This document shows, in pieces, positions 56,086 through 64,000 of a stretch of DNA of 64,000 nucleotides. The stretch covers positions 1-64,000 of the forward strand of contig JAEZJM010000036.1 in assembly GCA_023415775.1 (NCBI GenBank). The letters are read 5' to 3'. The notes beneath the pieces are model-generated. The model was given only the letters and a program-made list of their open reading frames with translations. It had not been told where the DNA came from and did no database searches. Position 1 is the stretch's first letter; each line of letters opens with the position of its first letter. This stretch comes from Bacillota bacterium (lineage in GTDB: Bacteria > Bacillota > Negativicutes > Sporomusales > UBA7701). Made by a program: the position numbers and the translations under genes.

Positions 56086-57210
56086 ATGAAAATCTCCAAG
56101 AATGATGCATTGATATGGTTCGATTTCTTCGCCCAAATGCCTGACGACGAAGAAATCACTATAAAACACGAAGAAATCATCTACGCAACCTTCGCCCAGA
56201 TCGAGGCGGCAATCGACCAGCGAAACGATGCGTTGCTGGCGGAAATTAAAGGCTTGAAAACCCTGCAAAACAGAACATTTTTTGTCGGCAACGAAAGCAA
56301 ATTCCCCCAGGGCTGCCGTTCCTGTCTGTCGGGTACCGGTTTGAGCGCGATCAGGAAAACGAACAAATGCAATCTGGAGTGCAAGTTCTGTTATAATTAC
56401 GGCGAACTGAACGCGATTCATCCCGTTGGAGCAGGCATGTGGGAAATCGGCGGCACGAAATTTTACGAGAAGGACATCGATCTGCTGCTTTCCATTCACC
56501 AAAAACCCACCGGCATCTCCTACGTCTATTTAGAGCCTTTCATGGAAATCGAAGAATACTACCCGGTCATAAAGAAATTCAGCGACGCGCAAATCCATCA
56601 ACATCTATACACAAACGGCACTCTAGCTACGGAAGAGACCTTGAAAGCACTGGGCGAAGCCGGTCTTGACGAACTGCGCTTCAACCTGGGCGCTTCGAAT
56701 TGCGCGGACAAAGTAATCGAAAATATCGGCTTGGCGAAAAAATATATCAAAAGCGTCGGCATCGAAACCCCGATGACTCCCGAGTTTTTCGCGGCATTCT
56801 TTAAGAAGAAACAAGCAATCCTCGCGACAAACCTCGATTTCATCAATTGCGCGGAATTACATTTAAACGAGCATAACATCGGCAATTATTGCGGAGAAAA
56901 CATGTATATTTCCCGGCATGGCTATATATCGCCTATCTGGAGCAGGGAACTGACCTTGAAATTCATGAAAATAGCTGCTGAAGAAAACTGGGATTTAGCG
57001 GTTCACGATTGCTCAAACTACACAAAGTTTGCCCGCGGTCTGAATTTGACCGGCAAAGCGGGTATGTGGTTCGGAGCCAGTAATTATGCCTGTGAGTTCT
57101 CCATGATACCCTACGAAATATTTATCCCGATACTGAATGACGACAATTTCCGGTTTTTAAACGAAGAAGAATTGCCTGACGGCTATAAACCGGAAATTAT
57201 GGAACTTTAG
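56086..57210 (+). CDS. Radical SAM domain protein of unknown function
   Basis: 374 residues. The [4Fe-4S]/SAM motif is CNLECKFC (C-x3-C-x2-C) near residue 100, preceded by another pair in GCRSCLSG. YVYLEPFMEIEEYYPVIKKF and HLYTNGTLATEETLKALGEAG are typical barrel segments. Later cysteines (NYCGEN, HDCSNY, YACEF) could bind an auxiliary cluster, though they are too few and too spread for a standard SPASM domain. It starts 26 bases after the interrupted secreted gene and may be cotranscribed. Codon usage is less GC-rich than in the flanking core genes. Substrate unknown. Confidence 0.8.
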   Translation: MKISKNDALIWFDFFAQMPDDEEITIKHEEIIYATFAQIEAAIDQRNDALLAEIKGLKTLQNRTFFVGNESKFPQGCRSCLSGTGLSAIRKTNKCNLECKFCYNYGELNAIHPVGAGMWEIGGTKFYEKDIDLLLSIHQKPTGISYVYLEPFMEIEEYYPVIKKFSDAQIHQHLYTNGTLATEETLKALGEAGLDELRFNLGASNCADKVIENIGLAKKYIKSVGIETPMTPEFFAAFFKKKQAILATNLDFINCAELHLNEHNIGNYCGENMYISRHGYISPIWSRELTLKFMKIAAEENWDLAVHDCSNYTKFARGLNLTGKAGMWFGASNYACEFSMIPYEIFIPILNDDNFRFLNEEELPDGYKPEIMEL

Positions 57211-57341
57211 CATTCTATTGGTGAACCCAAACTTTGTGGTACCTCTTATAGGAAGACTCTTAACCACCCAGAAGGTATGGAAAATCGTCCTGAGGGTTAT
57301 CGCGCTTCCTGTTTCTACCGGCCAAGCGAGTACCGATAAGT
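57211..57341. other. Noncoding region after the radical SAM gene
   Basis: 130 bases with no supported gene. It contains several partial complementary stretches such as GGTACCTCTTATAGG, but I see no known RNA family. Confidence 0.4.
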
Positions 57342-57373
57342 AAGCCAGCAGCCTTCAAAGGTTGCTGGCTTTT
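57342..57373. terminator. Bidirectional terminator between radical SAM gene and autotransporter
   Basis: AAGCCAGCA / TGCTGGCTT hairpin with internal CTT/AAG pairing, followed by TTTA. The autotransporter gene converges from the other side and ends at 57427. Confidence 0.75.
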
Positions 57374-57426
57374 ATGTCTTATCGGGCAAATTGACCCTGT
57401 TACGCGTTTCCCAAAGGCGGCCACTA

Positions 57427-60400
57427 TTACCAAACTTTTCGCAACATCAGCGAAGCCGTCAGATTATCGCTTTTCTTGCCTATTTCGTCGGTTATCTGTC
57501 CATCTATGGTCACATTCTTCGATAATTTCCCCTGGATATTGAGACCAACCACCAAATACTCGCGATCTTGCTCACTGCCGCTTATCTTAATTTTATCCGT
57601 CGGCGTGAGAGCGTAGGCGACGGTCATCTCGGGATTGCTGCCGCTCAGCACCCTTTTGTACCCGACGTTTACCGCATAATGCGCTTGAGGAAACTTGCGG
57701 GCAACTTTAATGCCGAATTCCCCGGTACTATAAGTATTGGTCAGCTTATCGGCTATCTGGTTGTAGCTGTCGCCTGCACCCGTCTCCGAATATCCGTCCT
57801 GGATATATCGGGTTATATGGATATCGGCATACGGGCTTACCTGCCAAAGCCGTTCTTTAGCATGGTGCAGGTTATAGCTCGCGCCGAGGCCGAAAGACAG
57901 GGTTTTGCTGCGATAGTTGCTGTCGGCCTGCAGACCCAGTTGCCGGATAAAGCGTGTCGCATGGTTGTTCTGGCGACCATAATCGACGTAAGTATGCAAA
58001 TCCAAGGCGCCTTTGCTGGAGCCCCCGTACAATCCCAGATACTGGCCATGATTCTTGGTATTGGCCATAGTTGACGACACCTGGTTCTGGCCATAACCGA
58101 AGAGAATCCCTGTTCGCCAATTATCGCCCGTTTTCCTGTCCACTCCCATCACAATACCGTAGCCTTGGCTATTGATCGCCGGCAAGTCCTGCTGGGCGTC
58201 GATCGAGGCCCAGTTTTTGCTTGCCTTCATCCACCAACTGCCAACAGCATCCAACTCCAGCGGTATAATGGCGTTATAGATATAATTGCCGGGCGCAAAA
58301 CCGGAGAGTTGAAAGGAAACTTGCTGACCGGCCGGTTGCTTCAAATAATCCATCCTGGCGGATATGGCGTTGCCGACAGTCGGATCGCTCTGGACGAAGG
58401 ATGCCTGGTTTAGCTGCGCTCCGCCGTAGATTTCCGTTAAGGCCTGAGTGGCTTGGTCGTCTTTCAGGTTGAGCAGCGGATACATTGCCTGCCGCTCCGG
58501 CGATCCGACCGGCAGCCTATTATAAATGGCCATCATTTTCTGATAGGTTTCCGACTGTCTGGCCGTAGGGTCGCTAAGATTATTCTCCTGCCGGTATTGC
58601 AGCGTGGCGGTTGTTCCATCATGGCTGCCCACGGCGGTCAGAAATCCCGTTACAGGCATATCTAAAAAGTTTCCGGTGATGCCCTGGCCGGCGGTCAGTA
58701 TCCCGACATACCGCTCATCCGGCTTGTAGGCATCGGTGTAGGGGATTAAGAGGGAGTTTCCGATATTGGCGGTACCCGTTACCGCGATCTTGCCGAAATT
58801 ATTCGGGCTATCTATCATAACGGAAATGAATCTATTGCTGACGAGATTGCCGTTCACTCTTAGTGTGCCAGGCGTGTTGCCGCCGCCGGCCCTGACATTG
58901 TAGCGGTTATACAAATTGCCGCCGATTGTGCCTGTGCCGGCAATCGTCCCTGCTTCTACGCTCCAGGCGTCACCAGCTACCGAGCCGTTGATCTCCAGGA
59001 CGCCGCCGGCCGCGACCGTGCTGCCCTGATACGTGTTTGCTCCTGAAAGCGTCAGAGTGCCAAGGCCCGACTTGATTAATCCTACAGGCAGGTCTTTTAG
59101 GCCGTTCGCGGTCACCGTAGCGTTGTATTCCGAAATATACGTCCTGCCTTGCGCAAGACTGTACGCATCGCCGCCTTGCGTATTGTAATAATTGTAGATT
59201 TCCCGCAAATCCTGGTAAGGGCTGCCCGCTTCGAGCAAACCGGCCCGCCTTTCCCCGATATTGTTGCTCCAGGTGCTGTCGTAGCCGTCCGTATTCACCG
59301 CGTAAAGGGCCTGTGTCCTTCCGTAATCGCTATTTAGGCTGCTCCTGGTCAACCTTCTGGCATCCAATAGCCCGGGCCCTTTAACGGCCGCCCCGGCATC
59401 CAGCAGACCCTGGCCAAAGACAAGTTCCTGCGGGACGTTGTAAAAAACAGACCGGGTCGCCAGTAAAAAACTGTTCAGCGTATCATAACCATAATTAAGC
59501 AGAGCTGTCCGGTTGGCATTATAATAATTGGTCAGATCGGTTTGTACCGTGTTGGGGGAAGTCCGGAAATAGTGAAGGTTGACTTTGAACGTATAATTAT
59601 TTTCGGTTATCTCGTCCATCTGGACCGTAACCGTGTAGTCAGGCAAGGCAAAATTACTGTTGGCCGTTGACAGCACAGTATCAACAATCTGCTTGCCGCT
59701 CATATACGGAAAAGCCTGCTGCACCAAACCTGCCACACCGCTGACATGAGGCGCGGCCATCGACGTGCCCGAATCATATTTATACAGATTATTAGCTGAC
59801 AAGCCGGAAATGGACGAATAGATATTAGAACCCGGTGCGGCGATACTATTCTCTTCCACATACTTCGTAAGATCGCTGAATTCGCTGACAAAGGCCGTGC
59901 CTGCCGAGTTGGTTGTCATATTAAATTTGGCCGCGTTAACCGAAATGACGTTAATAAAGTTGCTTGCCGTTTGGGGTCGCAGATAAGCAAGCGTGCTTTC
60001 CCCGCCCGGAGTGGGATGACCGCTGTTTCCGGCGGCAAAGACAAGAACCTTATCGCGGCTTGTGGCATTTTGCAGCACATCAAGCGACAGCTGAAAATCC
60101 TTATCCTGGAAAGCGGCCTTCCCGGCCACATCATAATACGTTGACGCACCCCAGCTGTTATTGATTATTTTTATATTATTGTTGGCGATAAAAGCATTAT
60201 AGGCTGTACGTAAATTATCATACTGATTCGCGGAAAGCACGTCGCCGGAAAGCAAATTTGCCTCGAAAGCTACGCCGTGCATTCCCAGGTTATTCTTGGC
60301 CGCCGCCATAATGCCGCCCACATGGGTACCGTGAGCATTTGCCGCCCAGTTGTAATTCCGCGGAATCGTAATAGTTCCCGAATTCGACTTGTTTACGAAC

Positions 60401-60630
60401 TCGATATGCGTCATTTGCGCGAAATTATCAGCTATGCCTAAAGTAATCCCTCTGCCGGTATAACCGAGCGCATACGCTTCGGAAGCGTAGATCAGGCGTA
60501 AGCCTTGGTTGGCCTGGTATTCCGGTGTTTCAAAATCTTCCGCATTAGCGCCATAAGCGGTACTGCTAACGAAGGCTAGCAGAAATAAGCCTAGAGAGAT
60601 TCCCAATAATCGCTGCCACTTGATTCTCAT
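57427..60630 (-). CDS. Subtilisin-like (S8) autotransporter serine protease
   Basis: 1067 residues. Signal peptide ends near residue 27 (STAYGA). S8 protease domain about 40-420: Asp in TLGIADNF (D68), His in NAHGTHVGG (H100) and Ser in SGTSMAAPHVSG (near 293). A passenger region with autotransporter repeats (TLTLSGANTYQGSTVAAGG; then GTGTIGGNL; PGTLRVNG) spans about 520-620. The C-terminal beta-barrel (about 790-1067) ends in LRKVW with a terminal aromatic, so the protein is exported through an outer membrane. It indicates a diderm cell. Relatives include SphB1/NalP types. Mid-GC, in the accessory region. Confidence 0.93.
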   Translation of the reverse strand: MRIKWQRLLGISLGLFLLAFVSSTAYGANAEDFETPEYQANQGLRLIYASEAYALGYTGRGITLGIADNFAQMTHIEFVNKSNSGTITIPRNYNWAANAHGTHVGGIMAAAKNNLGMHGVAFEANLLSGDVLSANQYDNLRTAYNAFIANNNIKIINNSWGASTYYDVAGKAAFQDKDFQLSLDVLQNATSRDKVLVFAAGNSGHPTPGGESTLAYLRPQTASNFINVISVNAAKFNMTTNSAGTAFVSEFSDLTKYVEENSIAAPGSNIYSSISGLSANNLYKYDSGTSMAAPHVSGVAGLVQQAFPYMSGKQIVDTVLSTANSNFALPDYTVTVQMDEITENNYTFKVNLHYFRTSPNTVQTDLTNYYNANRTALLNYGYDTLNSFLLATRSVFYNVPQELVFGQGLLDAGAAVKGPGLLDARRLTRSSLNSDYGRTQALYAVNTDGYDSTWSNNIGERRAGLLEAGSPYQDLREIYNYYNTQGGDAYSLAQGRTYISEYNATVTANGLKDLPVGLIKSGLGTLTLSGANTYQGSTVAAGGVLEINGSVAGDAWSVEAGTIAGTGTIGGNLYNRYNVRAGGGNTPGTLRVNGNLVSNRFISVMIDSPNNFGKIAVTGTANIGNSLLIPYTDAYKPDERYVGILTAGQGITGNFLDMPVTGFLTAVGSHDGTTATLQYRQENNLSDPTARQSETYQKMMAIYNRLPVGSPERQAMYPLLNLKDDQATQALTEIYGGAQLNQASFVQSDPTVGNAISARMDYLKQPAGQQVSFQLSGFAPGNYIYNAIIPLELDAVGSWWMKASKNWASIDAQQDLPAINSQGYGIVMGVDRKTGDNWRTGILFGYGQNQVSSTMANTKNHGQYLGLYGGSSKGALDLHTYVDYGRQNNHATRFIRQLGLQADSNYRSKTLSFGLGASYNLHHAKERLWQVSPYADIHITRYIQDGYSETGAGDSYNQIADKLTNTYSTGEFGIKVARKFPQAHYAVNVGYKRVLSGSNPEMTVAYALTPTDKIKISGSEQDREYLVVGLNIQGKLSKNVTIDGQITDEIGKKSDNLTASLMLRKVW

Positions 60631-60948
60631 TTTTCACATGCCTTTGCCGCAATCTTTGAAACTAAGAATGATTCCTTTTATTTACTCTAATTATAACCGA
60701 GAGTAATAAAATAGAAAAAACATTATTTGTATTTTTGGCTATATACTGGAATTTCGCTCATATTAAGTTGCAGTTTTGAACAATTTGCCGGTAATCACGC
60801 GAACCGTCCCACTGGTAACGGCGGGAAAACTTCAGCCCCAAGTGAAACTTTTGCAGAATACTTATGGATTTGCCAGGAGTTTATGGTATAAAATAAGTTA
60901 TATTTTGACTCTTCCGTTCCCTGACACCACCCTGAAAAGAGGTATCCC
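60631..60948. other. Intergenic region between divergent autotransporter and dehydrogenase genes
   Basis: 318 AT-rich bases that must hold both promoters. GGTATAAAATAAG near 60886 is the best -10 candidate for the rightward gene. No clear operator, riboswitch or small gene was recognised. Confidence 0.5.
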
Positions 60949-61734
60949 ATGAAAAAAAACAAATTAGCCCTTATCGGCTGCGGTTATCTCAACGAAATCG
61001 TCGCCAACGCCCTGCACGCCGGGCTCCTGCCGGAATATGAACTCATCGCCGTTCTGGGCAGAGACTATGACCGCGCCAGGGAATTTGCCGGCCGCCACGG
61101 CTGCAAAGCGTGTGCGGATATCGACGAACTTGTGGCGATGAAGGCGGATTTTACGGCTGAAGCGGCATCGGTAAAAGCCGTACAGGAATACGGCGAAAAA
61201 GTCTTGGAGGGCGGCTCGAACCTAGTTGTGCTGTCGATCGGCGTCTTCGCCGACCGCGATTTTTACGAACGTATAAAAAATACCGCCGCCGCCAACAAGC
61301 GCCGCGTTTATATCGCCAGCGGCGCCGTGGGCGGCTTCGACGTCCTGCGTACCGCCGCCCTCATGAGCCCGATTACCGCTTCCATCGGCGCGCAGAAAGC
61401 GCCGGCTTCGCTCAGGAATACGCCGCTCTTCACCGACGGCCTCATGGACATCACCGAACCGCAGCCGGTATTCAGCGGCACGACCAAAGAGGCCATCGCC
61501 CTTTTGCCCACCAAGGTAAATGTGGCGATCGCCACCGCCCTTGCCAGCGCCGGCCCGGAAAAGACCACCATGAATATCAGTGCCGTACCGGGCTTCAAGG
61601 GCGACAAATACAAGATCGAAATACAAGGCGAGGAAGTATGCGCCGAACTCAACATCTATTCCCGCACCAGTGCGATTGCGGCGTGGAGCGTTGTCCAAGT
61701 TCTGCAAAACGCCGTAGCGCCGATAGTCTTTTAG
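60949..61734 (+). CDS. Aspartate dehydrogenase-like protein (DUF108/NadX family)
   Basis: 261 residues. Rossmann start LALIGCGYLNEIVANAL with a GxGxxN-type nucleotide site, then DFTAEAASVKAVQEYGEKVL and LSIGVFADRDFYERIKNTAA, IASGAVGGFDVLRTA (catalytic region) and TTKEAIALLPTKVNVAIATALA. NadX enzymes turn L-aspartate into iminoaspartate/oxaloacetate with NAD(P). AGAGGT precedes ATG. It overlaps in function, probably, with the next 2-hydroxyacid dehydrogenase, 12 bases away. Confidence 0.87.
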   Translation: MKKNKLALIGCGYLNEIVANALHAGLLPEYELIAVLGRDYDRAREFAGRHGCKACADIDELVAMKADFTAEAASVKAVQEYGEKVLEGGSNLVVLSIGVFADRDFYERIKNTAAANKRRVYIASGAVGGFDVLRTAALMSPITASIGAQKAPASLRNTPLFTDGLMDITEPQPVFSGTTKEAIALLPTKVNVAIATALASAGPEKTTMNISAVPGFKGDKYKIEIQGEEVCAELNIYSRTSAIAAWSVVQVLQNAVAPIVF

Positions 61735-61746
61735 GAGGCATCCCGC

Positions 61747-62652
61747 ATGTTTAAAAAATTAGTCGCCATCGAGCCGGTCGGCCTCATTCCGTCGGCCGAG
61801 CAAAAGCTCCATGAGTATGCCCAAGAAGTTGTCCTGTTTCCCGACATCCCCAAAGACGACGCGGACATAATCCGCCGCATCGGCGATGCCGACGCCGTGC
61901 TGCTCAGCTACACAAGCCGCATAGAAAAAAGCGTGCTTGCAGCCTGCCCCCGCATCCGCTACATCGGCATGTGCTGCAGCCTGTATTCCGAAGAAAGCGC
62001 CAATGTCGATATTCGCGCCGCCAGGGCAAAAAACATCGCCGTATACGGCATCCGCGACTACGGCGACCAGGGCGTCGTCGAATACGTCCTCAGCGAACTC
62101 ATCCGCTATCTCCACGGTTTCGGCACCAAACAGTGGCAGGAGCAGCCGGTCGAGCTTACCGGCCTGAAAGTCGGCATAGTCGGCCTGGGCACCTCCGGGC
62201 GGATGATCGCCGAAGGGCTTCAGGCTCTGGGCGCCGATCTGCACTACTTCAGCCGCACCCGCAAGCCGGAGCAGGAAAGCAAAGGCATCAAATACCTGCC
62301 CTTGAAAGAACTGCTCAATACCGTCGATGTCGTCTGCACCTGCCTGAACAAAAACGTTATCCTGTTTGGCGACGAACAGTTCGCATGTCTGGGCAACCAC
62401 AAAATCATGTTCAATACCTCCATCGGGCCGTCGCACGAAATTCCCGCCCTTGCCAAATGGCTCGAACACGGCGACAACGAATTCTTCTGCGACACCGCCG
62501 CCGCTCTCGGCGACGCTACCGGCACGCTGCGCGCCAGCCCGCACGTAAACTGTATGAACGCATCGTCCGGTCGTACCCGGCAGGCCTTCGACCGCCTGAG
62601 CGAAAAAGTATTGCAAAATATCGCAACATATCTGAGCAAAAACAGCATATGA
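61747..62652 (+). CDS. D-isomer-specific 2-hydroxyacid dehydrogenase family protein
   Basis: 301 residues. NAD site GLKVGIVGLGTSGRMIAEGLQ (starting near residue 139), the domain-linking EYVLSELIRYLHG, then VVCTCLNKNVILFG and MFNTSIGPSHEIPAL. The usual catalytic Arg-Glu-His set is not fully clear: the expected arginine region reads MFNTSIGPS rather than NTARG, and no final GHIAG/H-x-A block is seen. It may therefore be a variant with altered substrate or weak activity. AGGAGG precedes ATG, 12 bases after the aspartate dehydrogenase. Confidence 0.82.
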   Translation: MFKKLVAIEPVGLIPSAEQKLHEYAQEVVLFPDIPKDDADIIRRIGDADAVLLSYTSRIEKSVLAACPRIRYIGMCCSLYSEESANVDIRAARAKNIAVYGIRDYGDQGVVEYVLSELIRYLHGFGTKQWQEQPVELTGLKVGIVGLGTSGRMIAEGLQALGADLHYFSRTRKPEQESKGIKYLPLKELLNTVDVVCTCLNKNVILFGDEQFACLGNHKIMFNTSIGPSHEIPALAKWLEHGDNEFFCDTAAALGDATGTLRASPHVNCMNASSGRTRQAFDRLSEKVLQNIATYLSKNSI

Positions 62653-62676
62653 AAAAGAGTTAATACCGGCCGGCAA

Positions 62677-62714
62677 AAAGAGGCAACAACTCGCGCAGGG
62701 TTGCTGTCTCTTTG
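62677..62714 (+). terminator. Terminator of the dehydrogenase pair
   Basis: AAGAGGCAACAAC / GTTGCTGTCTCTT hairpin with nine-base loop and G-U pairs. The T-run is short (TTTG), so it is moderate. Confidence 0.6.
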
Positions 62715-62887
62715 CAATAACCCGCCTTTGCAGGAGTTTGCCTTGGGTCAAAGAGAATAATAGCATTGTGCAGACAAGAATCCTGCAATCGCCGGGATTC
62801 TCATTTTTTTGCAAGAGCGGCAGCCGGATAAATAGCTGTCAGGCAATGGGCGGATACTACATACTACCGAAAGGAAAGGCACGGCGG

Positions 62888-63439
62888 ATGAACTATGTGG
62901 CAATCGATTTCGAAACCGCCAACCGCAGCAGAGCCAGCGCCTGTAGCCTGGCTGCGGTTACAGTGGAAAACGGGCGGATCGTAAATGCGGCCTATTCGCT
63001 GATTCGTCCGCCGGTACTCCAATTCGATTATTGGAATACCAGGATCCACGGGATAACGGCCCAAGATGTGGCCGATAAACAGACGTTTGCGGAGCTGTGG
63101 CCCAGGATACGGCCACACCTTGAAAATAAAACAGTCATCGCCCATAATGCGCCTTTCGATATCGGCGTGCTCCGCGGCATGCTGGACGAATACGGACTGC
63201 CGCATCCCCGCTTCCAATACGCGTGTACGGTCGACATTGCCAGACGGGTATGGGCCGATGTCGAGAATTATAAACTACCGACGCTCGCCAATCGTCTTGC
63301 CATCCTGTTCGAGCACCACAACGCCCTGCATGATGCCCGCGCCTGCGCCATGATTGCGCTGGCGGCCCACGAAACAACAAAGGCGGCAAGCTTCAAACAT
63401 CTGGCCGAAAAACTGAAGATTGCCGTCAGGGATTTTTAG
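62888..63439 (+). CDS. DnaQ-like 3'-5' exonuclease (DEDDh)
   Basis: 183 residues. Exo I AIDFETANRSR (Asp, Glu), Exo II HNAPFDIGVL (Asp), Exo III HDARACAM (His, Asp) in DEDDh form. It resembles the stand-alone exonuclease of the DNA polymerase III epsilon type with a PPVLQFDYWNTRIHGIT region common in Firmicute relatives. ATG at 62888 follows AAAGGAAAGGCACGGCGG; an upstream frame extension is not supported. The helicase begins 32 bases after the stop. Confidence 0.88.
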   Translation: MNYVAIDFETANRSRASACSLAAVTVENGRIVNAAYSLIRPPVLQFDYWNTRIHGITAQDVADKQTFAELWPRIRPHLENKTVIAHNAPFDIGVLRGMLDEYGLPHPRFQYACTVDIARRVWADVENYKLPTLANRLAILFEHHNALHDARACAMIALAAHETTKAASFKHLAEKLKIAVRDF

Positions 63440-63471
63440 CTAGCGAAAGCGCTGTATGGGAGTGAAAAAAC

Positions 63472-64000
63472 ATGGATGATTCATTTGCGGGCATCGGCAT
63501 AAACGAGCCGCTTGCCAGGGGCCTCGGCAAGGCGGGCATAACCCGGCCGACTGAGATACAGGCCGCAGTAATCCCGCCGGTCCTCTTCGGCAAGGACGTT
63601 TTCGGGCAATCGGCGACCGGCACAGGCAAGACGTTGGCCTATCTGCTGCCGCTCTTCCAGAAGATCGAAGCCGCCAAAAAGGAGACCCAGGCGATTATCC
63701 TTGCCCCGACTCATGAATTGGCGATGCAGATATATCACCAGAGTGAATCGCTCGCCCAAAACGCGGCCTTGCCGGTAACGGCCGTCCCGATCATCGGCCA
63801 GGTCAATATAACGCGGCAAATCGATATGCTGAAGGGAAAACCGCAGATTATTATCGGTTCGGGCGGTAGGATTCTCGAACTCATCCAGAAGCGCAAGATA
63901 AATACCCAGACGGTCAGGACGATTATCATCGATGAAGCGGACAGAATGCTGGATGACACGAACTGGGCCACCGTCAAAGCGGTGGTCAAAACCACCATGC
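63472..64000 (+). CDS. DEAD-box ATP-dependent RNA helicase, N-terminal part (runs off the window)
   Basis: 176 residues visible. Q motif GITRPTEIQAAVIP, Walker A QSATGTGKTLAY, motif Ia LAPTHELAMQIY, motif Ib GSGGRILELI and DEAD box IIIDEADRML. It unwinds RNA helices with ATP, probably in ribosome assembly or RNA decay. GGGAGTG precedes ATG at 63472. The C-terminal helicase domain lies beyond the right edge. Confidence 0.92.
   Translation, partial: MDDSFAGIGINEPLARGLGKAGITRPTEIQAAVIPPVLFGKDVFGQSATGTGKTLAYLLPLFQKIEAAKKETQAIILAPTHELAMQIYHQSESLAQNAALPVTAVPIIGQVNITRQIDMLKGKPQIIIGSGGRILELIQKRKINTQTVRTIIIDEADRMLDDTNWATVKAVVKTTM

Overview
The window reads as chromosomal DNA of a spore-forming, outer-membrane-bearing anaerobic Firmicute (class Negativicutes, most likely a Sporomusa relative). 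The case is inference from content: high GC with AGGAGG-type ribosome sites and frequent GTG/TTG starts; a CotF-like spore coat gene (43830-44186) beside an autotransporter protease that needs an outer membrane (57427-60630); [FeFe] and [NiFe] hydrogenases; cobalt uptake; and a heme/siroheme cluster.

Layout. 1-160: end of an rRNA operon (5S rRNA and terminator). 165-6065: a secreted protein, an IlvD/Edd dehydratase, then D-cysteine desulfhydrase, a dicarboxylate/amino-acid symporter and an Asp/Glu racemase, a plausible D-amino-acid group. 6081-10662: ApbE, the CbiMNQO-type cobalt/nickel importer behind a structured leader, and a NUDIX hydrolase. 10958-13850: GH18 lipoprotein and a DJ-1/thiamine-binding/metal-chaperone group. 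14126-17533: LytR-CpsA-Psr protein and PBP2. 17829-24490: siroheme/heme genes (Met8-type, hemA, hemC, fused cobA-hemD, hemB, hemL). 24671-27606: M20 amidohydrolase plus DUF3311/sodium-solute symporter pair. 28075-31575: three-subunit NAD-linked [FeFe] hydrogenase. 31930-33673: diguanylate cyclase and Crp/Fnr regulator. 33855-46931: FtsA-like protein, cyclodeaminase, split lysine exporter, Tex, MATE pump, HD-GYP protein, coat proteins, Fur-family regulator, DeoC, metallopeptidase. 47071-50234: membrane-bound [NiFe] hydrogenase. 50412-51008: a peroxiredoxin whose catalytic residue is encoded by in-frame TGA (selenocysteine). 51161-54994: phosphohexomutase and the WalJ-HtrA-RlmH block. 55157-60630: an accessory stretch with an interrupted low-GC secreted-protein gene, a radical SAM gene and the autotransporter. 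60949-64000: aspartate dehydrogenase, 2-hydroxyacid dehydrogenase, exonuclease and the start of a DEAD-box helicase.

Two things stand out. First, ten copies of a 120-240 bp nested-hairpin repeat lie between genes, nine of them starting within about 14 bases of a stop codon and all in the same orientation. Their sequences differ but paired arms change together, so the fold appears to be conserved. Second, the peroxiredoxin reads through TGA exactly where the family has its peroxidatic cysteine, implying selenocysteine insertion; the canonical resolving cysteine is absent.

No tRNA, CRISPR array, transposase, integrase or replication origin was seen. Most very long reading frames opposite real genes are GC-codon shadows and were left out.
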